Positions 55,512 through 64,000 of a stretch of DNA of 64,000 bases are shown here, in pieces. The stretch covers positions 26,808,322 through 26,872,321 of the forward strand of contig NC_064753.1 of assembly GCF_011397635.1 (NCBI RefSeq), written 5' to 3'. The position numbers and the translations under genes were made by a program. Numbering within the stretch: the first letter of the stretch is position 1; every line of letters begins with the position of its first letter. A model generated the notes under the pieces. That model made no database searches. It was not told the origin of the DNA and saw only the letters and a list, made by a program, of their open reading frames with translations. Origin of the DNA: Epinephelus fuscoguttatus. Lineage: Eukaryota; Chordata; Actinopteri; Perciformes; Serranidae.

Positions 55512-58500
55512 GTAGCTAAGCTAGCAGGCTAACGTTAGCCTGCAAAACAACTCCTGCTGCACGGCGTGTAACGTTATTTATAGACCCGCGACCGCCCCTC
55601 GTTTGTACAACCTTCTGACCTAAAATAGTGCCATACCGTGGTGGCCATTTGGTCATGTGCGTGTTGTTATTTCAAACATCTGGCTAGTCGTGTCATTGAA
55701 AATGTTACAACTGAAAAGTGCTTGCTAATGCCCCCCCTAAGCCTCATTGAAACACCACACCAGCATGGTAGCTAACAGGCCCTAGGTCCCTCCATTCAAA
55801 TGAGACAGCGCTACTATCTGCTGCAGTTTTTTAAGATATGACAGTCACGTTTAGCCAGAGAACGCAAAAGTGTGCTTATGCTAATGTTAGTGACGCTGTG
55901 GTGTGAGAGCCCATTTAGTGTCATGTGTTATTTCCCAGGGTAAAAGCGACACAGAAAACTGCTGCGTGTATGCATGGCCCACCTGCTCAGAGCTGCGACA
56001 GGCCTCCCCGAGCGCATATTTTCATAACTGGTAATAACTGCAGATTAGTTGTGCACCGGGCAGTCAGGACGCATAATAACGGTTTTTGTTGAAGGTTTTG
56101 CGTGAGATAATTTGCCTTTTCCTAGTAGTAGTGAGTCAGGGTATAACACTGCCCTGCTGTTGACTTAGCTTGTAGCAGGCTAACAGCTCTGCACAGATGG
56201 TGTGGTTACACTTTGCAGACAGTCCGCTAGCTGGTTAGCTAAATTCAAATGCGACAGCGTGGGCCTTCGTTGCTAGCGAAGATTTAGGTGATATGGAAAC
56301 AATTAAAAAGCAGGACTGAGCTTGCACACAGCGAGATTGCCGCTTCACCGCCGGTTCCCGTGTGACTTTGATTGTAGATAAGTTGGCAAGTTAGGTGTCA
56401 TTTCTGAGGAAGTTAGCTATCATGTGGGAAGGCCCATTTTGCAGTCTAGCTGTGCATGCAGAGACATGCCAGGTCCGAAGTTTCTAGTTATTGACTGAAG
56501 TAAAGTTCAACTTATGACGAAAATCCATACAATAAAATTGAAACTTGAAACCATGGAGATGTGCTTCAGTGGGTTCAAACTCCTGCTAACAGTTCAAGAA
56601 CCGGAACACGACTAACGACCAAAGGAAGGGAAACCTCGTTTAAGACTTATTTCGGCATGCGTTCACACTTCTTCCTGTGCTCAAAATTGAGTGTTTCTAT
56701 TGGCTCACTGTTCAGCAAAGTGAAAGCTTAAGGAGAAAACCCGCCTTGCTTCTTTCAAACACAGCTGTCAGCTCTTTCATGTCTTTAGCCTGCACATACA
56801 TGTACCCACTGATATTGAATTATCCTTCCCTGATGGGGAATTTATTGTCACATACTGTATAAATGTCACAGAACGAGTAGCGCAATATATAAAAGTTTGT
56901 TTGACAGACAGGGCTTTATGTTGACAGTTGGCCGGTTTCCTCGGGGCAACTGGTTTTGGACCCTTGTCAACTATTTCATTTGGTCTGGTTGCCCCATTTA
57001 GCAACCATTTTTCTAGTGTTACAAAAACTCCTTTTAAAGGCTCACTCTCTGGGTAAAATAATCAACAGTGGTGTTGCTGTCACATTAATTTACTCTGTGG
57101 GAAATGACAAATATGTATGTGAATGGAGTGAAAAATTAAAACTCAGTCATTCCACAAGAGAGTAACATGACAGCAGATGTCAGGACAAATCCAGACTGAA
57201 GAAAAGTGGATGAATAGGCGGTGCAGCCGAACGATCGGAGGCAGAACAAGACATACCAGCAGCAAAAAAGCATTGCTCTTAGGAGTATGAACAAAACAGG
57301 TAGTTCTGGAATAACTTATCAGTACTGCTTTGTATCTGCAGAAAAAAACAGATTTAATCTGACAACTAAGTGCAACAGAAGACAGTGCTATTCATCTTAT
57401 TAGTGCATTATCTTGCAAATATGCCACCTAAAAGTAGTGCTAACACCCATATTTATAATATTTTTTACTAATTTTTAAAGCTGAGCCACAGTGACAAATT
57501 ATACTGGATAAATTATGTCAGTGATGTTTTTTTTTTTTTTTGGTAGATTTGTCGCAATAATGTCCCATAACGTTTCTGTGATACGCTTAGACAGAAATCA
57601 ATATATTTCCTTACACTTAAGGAGGCCTTTGCAGGATTTTAAGACGATAACAACAAATAAAACAATCCTTAAAAGCTGAATTGTAAACATCACGTTTAAT
57701 ATAAGCATGACAAGAGTTATTTGTTCACTGTGTTTAGTTTTGACAGTTGATCATGAAAAGGTTTGTCAGAAATTTGTGTGAATGTTGGGCTTTTTTAAAG
57801 TTGCCTTGACCAACTTAAGAAAAAACTACTGAAATGTCCTCATTAACATTTAACTTATTGGTTTAGTTCATTCATCAAGACACTGTGTTGTTTGTTGCCT
57901 GTGTAGCTACAGCATGTTATAGCTTATTGCCCAAAAATGTGCTGCCTTCCAAAAACTATTATAAAACACAAAGGGGCTATACATTGCATTCAGGTGACGT
58001 GTCTGAGGTGTGAACAGGGAGCTTATTCCCAGTGCATGCACAAAGATGTCTGCCTGACATGGATCTAACGTGTGGCCATAGAGAAGTTTCAGAATAAACC
58101 ACATCGGCTGTGTTCATTGTAATAAGGAATAAGTTACCCAAGGCAACGGTATAAGAGCTTTTGCAACTTTAAAGTATTATTACGACATCCTCCTCCTTTT
58201 TTTAACATCTCTGTTTAGTTCAGCCCAGTGTTCCGCCAAAGCATAAATCTGTGAGTGGCATAGTAATCCTCTCCACCTCCCCTGGGAAACTATACACTGT
58301 ATGCAAACAAATCAGACTATCATTAAAGTTGCCCAAAGTATTCAGCTTAGTCATGCCAAATGCACACAGAATGAAAATGCACTAAACAATGCTCCATAAG
58401 TGAAACTACACTTAGGTTTAAACTAAAATATCTCAACTATTGCTTGGATTGTCATTAAATTTGGGGCAGACGTTCAGGTTTGCTGTAGTAAACATTTTGC

Positions 58501-61500
58501 CTGATTTTTCATCTGCTACAAATCATTTCCCAATTTTCAACACCCATTATCAACTAAACTTCTTTAAAATCCATAAGTGAATTCCCAGCAGCCTCAGCTG
58601 TGCTTTGAGATCAACATGTTACTCTTAGCATGTCACACTAACATGCTAACTGTTAACATTTAATTTTTCTATCTGTAAGCATGCTAAGATGCTAAATGCT
58701 AGCATGCTGTTGCCTAAATTAGGGCTGCAACTAATGATTATTTTCATTATCGACAAGTCTACCAGGTATTTCCTCAGTTAATTATTCAGTCTATAAAATG
58801 TCAGAAAATAGTGATAATTCCCAGAGCCCAAGGTCTTGAGATGTTTTGTTTTGTCTGAATTATTGTCCAAACCCAAAGATACTCAGTTTATCAGTAGAGT
58901 GGAAAAAGAGAAGCTTGAAACAATGCATTTTTGCCTTTTTAAAAACAAACAAAACAGTTAGTTGATACCAAAACAGTTGATAATTAATGCTCTGTTGATC
59001 ACCTAATCTTTGCAGCTCTTTACAAAGTTGATTATGCCACACAATGGTAACTGAGAATCCTTTATGAGCCACGCTATTTATGTTAACAAGACTAAATATA
59101 AAAAACGCCTCACAGTGTAGAACAATAAAATTCAACCGGAACACAAATAATAGGCTCTAAATTGACTATTGTGAATTAGCACCTCTTCAAAACAATTGTA
59201 ATAATGTAGTGTGTGTTGTAGGACTCCTGATTAGGCTGTGTAAGTTTTAGCATTGTGTTCCTAATAATGTGGAAGTGTGTATAGTTGTTAATGGGGAATG
59301 GCTGAGTTTGAGTACAGGGAACAGCAGAAGTTTAACATGTATGTAACAGTACTTGATGTCCTCGGGTCTACTATCAGGGGGGCGGGGCACAACATTTATC
59401 ATTCCATTATCATTATTTTATCTCTTGTTTTATGGCATATCAATAAATGAAGGTGCTGCTTCATTGTTGAATTGCTGAGCGGTTGCTTTTGCACCTGTTT
59501 TCCAGCCGAATAAATAACAAGGATTCCTTTCTTCCACTGTCATACTTCTCTCTATTTCATGCTTTGTAATCTTCATATGTCACCCTATTACTACATCACA
59601 CCAATATGCAGGCACAGGCATGCTCCGGAGATTCATTCAAAACTAGTCTGACCTTATTTGTAGTGGCACTGCAGCATTTTCACGCTCAGCCAAGTTGTCC
59701 ATTAATAACTCTGCATACCAGTTTAAGAGAACAAGCACAGTAGTGCTGGTTTTATCTCCTGTTATGGTTGGACTACACAGATTGTTTAAGTGGTGTTCAT
59801 ATTTTTTGGGGAAGAGAAGTGGTTCATACAACAGATAGTCTGATTACTGTGGAAATCAAAAGTGCTCATATCTTTTTATCTGTTGAACATTTTAAAAATA
59901 CCATCGAGGTGTTTATTTTGTGATTGGTATGCAGAAAGTTAATTGCTTTGTGCGTCAGGTGTCATGTAGAAGATTGATAGAATCTGGCAGATGATAGATG
60001 GCACACGGACAGCACCTTCTGTACGGCACGGGAAAAACAAACCTGACGGAATGGAAAGACATTAAAACGAAACATGTATGATGATATGTTGCGATGGGGA
60101 TGTTGCTTTTATTACAAAGAATGGAGTTTTTTTTTTTTTTTTTTTTTTTAAATAAAATGATTTTGTATTTTATGTAATTATTTTAGTAATGTGGAGTGCA
60201 TATGGCCCATGTTTTCTCCTTCTGTGGAGGACCAACATAACATCCTGTTGTGAATTTAGTGGTGGAGGATAGCAAAAAGCTAAAATATTTTAACTTTTAA
60301 TGGCAGTTGGCAGTATTCTCTGCCGGTCTCCCCTAATTTTACCATCCTGCTCTCGTCCACTAAAATAATAGCGAGTTTGCCGTCTACGGTGTGCTTGATT
60401 ACATGCGAACACAGCATTGACTTTTTACATGTTGGAGATCACAGATGGGACCTTTTTGTGCCCCTAGAGTCAGTTTCAGGGAGTTCATGCGTATTGTGTA
60501 CAAAGCTGGTAGAAACTTTCTAGTTCACTGATTATTTTCGGTGGCTCACATCCATAGATTATCAATTATAACTGAAAAATAATCAATAATGATGTTCATT
60601 TATTCACCAGAATCAACCTCTGGTCACCTGTTCTGCATCGTCGTACTTGAAACTTGCGAGACACAGTATCACTAAAAGTTAGTTAATGGTAGTAGGGCTT
60701 ATTAAGAATATACATTTCATATTCTAATATTATTCCGGCCCTGCCCTTTGTTATGTTAGACCCTTCCTATATCCCTGTTGTGCGTGTAGTGTCGTCACTA
60801 AACTGTGTTGAAATCATACAGATGGCTAATTTGTTGTAATCCTCAGTCCAAACCAACAGCAAGGGAAGCTTAGTGTGGTACGTGTGGCACGCCTGCGGAA
60901 AGAGGCAAAGGGACATTCTTTCTGTTGTGATTGTATTAGCCATCCTGAGGCCGTTGGATTACAGCTGGCTGTTTGTCGCTTGTAGTGCCATTTCAGCAAT
61001 GTGGGCCCTCGCGTGGGGCCTCGTTTGCAAAGAGTTACATATGCTTTAGCTGCACTTTCTTTTCTCTGTGCCTCCCCTTTCACGTCCCACTGTTTATTGC
61101 ACTGAGAGGATTAACGGCGTGGCTAGTGAGTTCATTTCACCTTTTCTCTGGTGCTTTGTGTTTTGCATGCACGTGTGGACACTTGGGTTTCCCTGAAGGT
61201 GTAAAGGTCATCTGTCAGGGGGTGTAGCACAACTGCAGTTAATTATTTATATGAAATATTTAATATCTGTGGTATGGAGTAATAACAGTAACAGACAGTA
61301 TTCTACATGAATATGATAAACTATGGAAGAGAAGGGATATTGCATCCTGCTCTTTTCATTTCTGTCAGGAGCTCACCTTTGAGATTCTTCCATGTCCCAC
61401 CATTAATTACAGTGCCAATGCCTGTTGATGGACTTATTGGTACCCCATTAATTAACGTAGTCCACACAGACACTTCCAAGTGCAAAGTGAGTTCTGTTGG

Positions 61501-63634
61501 GTACAAGCACTTTGATAAAATCAGAATGTATAGCCTGTGTTTGGGGGAGGGGAGCTGTTAGGAGAGCCTAAAGCCCTCAGGCCATTTAAATGTTGTTTGT
61601 AGCCAGAGGTAAGTGATTTACCATGCATGTAGGTCACCTGCCTTACCTTGTCCCGAATAATAATCAACTAACACGTTTCTCATGATCCGCATACTTTTGT
61701 ACACGTACTTAAAGGGAATCTTTGCCAGTTTCAGTCAGCTCTTTGTTATCGCAGTATGTGTAAATGAATGGTGTTTGGCCTCTGCCTGCACTGCTCATCA
61801 GCACACACCGCAGTAACACAGAGCTGGTTGAAAGTCAGCAAAGTTTCTTTTTAAAAAACGCTCCTGAAACTTCAAGGCCTCATCAAACCTCTCTAAATAT
61901 GACATTTGTAATAGGAGTGCCTCCTGAAAGCCTAAGATTCGAACCATCAGTCAGAGACCCCTCAGTCGATTGAGATTCCGTCAAGTTGAGTAGTCGTGTT
62001 TTTTGGTCAGTCTCAGACGTTTCTGTCCCCAGATTTAGCCGCAGAGTGAGCGCTTTTCATGTTGATGCTGCAATTCAGTGCAGGGTGAGTCTGCGTGAGA
62101 CGGAGGCAGCTGCCTGGATGAAGAGAGGCTTTGCCTTCTCAGGCTCCGAGATAACATTATCTTCTGCCCTCTGCTTAGAAGTGGCAAATTTACAGCTCAC
62201 AGCAACTCAATGAAATGAAGTCTCTGGCTTTATTTTGATATCTAATTTCGGCATAAAGTGTTGCACATTTTGATCCGTTACTACCTGAGTTAGCATGCGT
62301 TAGCTTGGCTTTTTTACTTTATTACGTGAATCCCACTGTGACATTGAATATCCTGCTAAACCTCGTTCAAACTCTGTATGGAGAAAAAAAGTAACAAGTA
62401 GTTGAATATTGGTATTGAACAGCCATATCTGATTCGACTGATATAATTCTAACTCATGTACAGCCCTAATCAGTAATGTGACGTTCTGCCTACACTAAAA
62501 AAATCCATTTATACTAGAGTGTTCGTGGCTGCGGTAGATCTATGGCATATGCATTATGTAGGCAAACACTGCAGTAGTTTGGTGGCTAAGAAAAAGAAAC
62601 CCAAAATAACTACAGTTTTTGTAAATGCAGTATAACTGGACTGAAGTTAAATGTAGTCAGAAATCAGGTTATCTCCACATAAATACAAGTGGTTTACAAA
62701 GTAGGAATTATGATATAGTACCCCTTCAGTAAATAATAGTTTTGTAAATGTTTTGTTGTGGTGTATTTGAACAAATATGCCGAGGTGTCTCTGAGAAATG
62801 CAGCACTGTTCATTGTGCAACCTATCAGCCACCAACGCGCTTGTCTTACAAGTGATTGATTCATCATTTAATTATTGACAATTTACTGCTCCACTCCAGA
62901 TTTTCAGCTGACATAAGGAGAACTTGTTAACAGACTTTCTCTCTCTGGATCATGTTGTTTTCAAATCACAAGCATGCAAGTCAGATGTCTCTCTGTTGTC
63001 TAAGAGGCTGAGACTGCACTGTTAGTTTGTCTGTCACAAATGTACACAAAGTTACAAGCATACGTACCCCTACTTTGGCTTGTTTTGAGGACAAGGTTGC
63101 CTTGTGTTAACAACTCAGAAACCTAGTTCTCTAAAAGCAAACAGTCGGGGAATCAGATCTGAGCTGTTTGTGTGCATGGTTTATGTATAACACTGCATGA
63201 CTCATCACTTCATGTTGTGCTTTACCTTTGCACAAGCTAGCAGTGCACTCTTGGCTGGGTGATGATGGACTCTAGTAAGAGGCCTTGTACCTAGATATCC
63301 AGTAACAGCGCCCTTTGAAACGGTTCCAGTTGTGAGGTGGAAGGCCCTGTCCTGTGTGTGGCCCACTGTGTTTTTTCTCCTGGATTTGATCTTTTCTTTA
63401 TAGTGATGCAGGATCTCAAGCTTTGTGACTCCTTTAATGTTTTTTCAAGATCAGTTCCCTAATTTTGAATTTGCACAACAGCAGGAAAATACATTCAGAG
63501 AAAAGGGGATTTTAACAATATTGCCCTTCTTTTCAACTAATGGTTGTATTGATTCTTTCCCACAGTACATCTTCGGGGAATTCAGCCCTGATGAGATCAA
63601 TCAGTTTTTTGTGACTCCACGATGTTATGTCGAG
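55491..63634 (+). CDS. usp10: USP10: ubiquitin carboxyl-terminal hydrolase 10 (first two coding exons only)
   Basis: Exons 55491-55511 and 63566-63634 give residues 1-30: MASYSNQ then [20 protein letters not shown] and YVE. From memory, human USP10 starts [26 protein letters not shown], so the match includes position and spacing. Residues 10-13 (FGEF) correspond to the FGDF motif that docks USP10 onto the NTF2-like domain of G3BP, linking it to stress granules. The USP catalytic domain lies beyond the window. Intron 1 is 8054 bp. Known family roles: a cysteine deubiquitinase acting on p53, Beclin complexes and others. The Asp-to-Glu change in the motif is conservative. Confidence 0.9.
58420..58720. 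repeat. Degenerate teleost repeat with GCTAGCATGC-type motifs
   Basis: CTAAAATATCTCAACTATTG near its start, ATCCATAAGTGAATTCCCAG in the middle, and a run of AGCATGCTAA-type palindromes at 58620-58715. Matches a familiar teleost interspersed repeat; family not named. Confidence 0.55.
58724..59018 (+). mobile_element. Copy of the GGGCTGCAACTAA MITE family
   Basis: Starts AGGGCTGCAACTAATGATTA; contains AAAATGTCAGAAAATAGT (58795-58812) and CCCAAAGATACTCAGTTTAT; ends CTTTGCAGCTCT, whose reverse complement pairs with the start. No target duplication visible. Same family as 17181-17483. Confidence 0.7.
60126..60149 (+). repeat. T24 homopolymer
   Basis: Uninterrupted T-run in USP10 intron 1, followed by AAATAAAA. 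Confidence 0.9.
63566..63634 (+). CDS. usp10: USP10 second coding exon with F-G-x-F motif
   Basis: Acceptor ctttcccacag before 63566; donor gtaagg at 63635. 23 codons: [20 protein letters not shown] then YVE. Phase 0 at both ends. FGEF sits at protein residues 10-13, the same place as human FGDF. The open frame runs on through the donor into intron. Confidence 0.93.
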
Positions 63635-64000
63635 GTAAGGAGCTGGATTATATTTGTTTTTGCTTTAATAAATCATTGTAACATGGGTTTCTTTAACAGG
63701 AAGCAACAGGTTTCATGGGGACTGTAATTCAAATTATTACTTTGGAACTGAGGCAAAAACATGTTGTTACAAAGGTACCAGTGTTAGGTGACAATGATTC
63801 TCTTTAATGCTCAATGTAGCCCCTTTCAAAATGAACACCGTGCCTAAAATGGCTGTTGAAGCATCTTATAAATTTGTCAGTTTTCGTTCTTTACATCCCA
63901 AATGATCTAGATGATCGTCTTAAATATTTAACCATTGGTAGACAATGCTTCAGAACTTAATTCCTCAATACTGTTGGAAATTTAGATGTGTGTGCGTTTG
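63635..64000 (+). other. USP10 intron 2 (partial)
   Basis: Begins gtaagg and runs off the window. No recognisable repeat or exon. Confidence 0.7.

Larger units (their letters stand above)
55512..63565 (+). other. USP10 intron 1
   Basis: 8054-bp GT-AG intron. It is largely single-copy-looking AT-rich sequence. Recognisable contents are a degenerate teleost repeat (about 58420-58720), a MITE copy (58724-59018), and a T24 run at 60126-60149. I see no other gene in it. Confidence 0.75.

Overview
This is a vertebrate nuclear window, almost certainly from a teleost fish and probably a percomorph. It has short GT-AG exons in long repeat-rich introns, a TATA-less GC-richer promoter, and many transposon families typical of teleosts (hAT, TTAA-target and Harbinger-like MITEs, LINE 3' ends, (TA)n tracts). 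I saw no prokaryotic, plasmid or phage features and no CRISPR arrays. The species assignment is an inference.

Three protein genes can be supported. (1) PHLPP2, the PH-domain leucine-rich-repeat protein phosphatase 2, lies on + from 4920 to 39586. Seventeen coding exons are resolved; the 5' coding exon lies upstream of the window. (2) MARVELD3, a tetraspan tight-junction MARVEL protein, lies on - from 51318 down to 48634 in three coding exons that give a complete 322-residue protein. One of its introns uses a GC donor. (3) USP10, a ubiquitin-specific protease, lies on + from 55491; only its first two coding exons (residues 1-30, with the G3BP-binding F-G-x-F motif) are inside the window. PHLPP2 and MARVELD3 face each other tail to tail. 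MARVELD3 and USP10 diverge across about 4.2 kb. PHLPP2 and MARVELD3 are neighbours in mammals too, which supports the PHLPP2 rather than PHLPP1 assignment.

Layout: 1-4919, non-coding (probably PHLPP2 intron) with an old dispersed repeat and a Harbinger-like MITE. 4920-39586, PHLPP2 exons and introns, with a 13.3-kb intron full of nested transposons and an ~0.8-kb hairpin element in the intron before the phosphatase exons. 39587-~46310, PHLPP2 3' flank or 3' UTR containing two TTAA-type MITEs. ~46310-48633, gap between the convergent genes. 48634-51318, MARVELD3 with antisense LINE fragments in an intron. 51319-55080, intergenic repeats, including a hAT MITE with a perfect 8-bp target duplication and a retrotransposon endonuclease relic between two (TA)n tracts. 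55081-55511, USP10 promoter and first exon. 55512-64000, USP10 introns and exon 2.

The genes do not form a pathway. PHLPP2 switches off AKT/PKC hydrophobic-motif signalling, MARVELD3 works at tight junctions, and USP10 deubiquitinates substrates such as p53 and regulates stress granules. I found no convincing undescribed biological system. The most interesting signals are the GC-AG intron, the nested and foldback transposons (one preserves its own pre-insertion site), the (TA)n-flanked endonuclease relic, and the FGDF-to-FGEF change in USP10.
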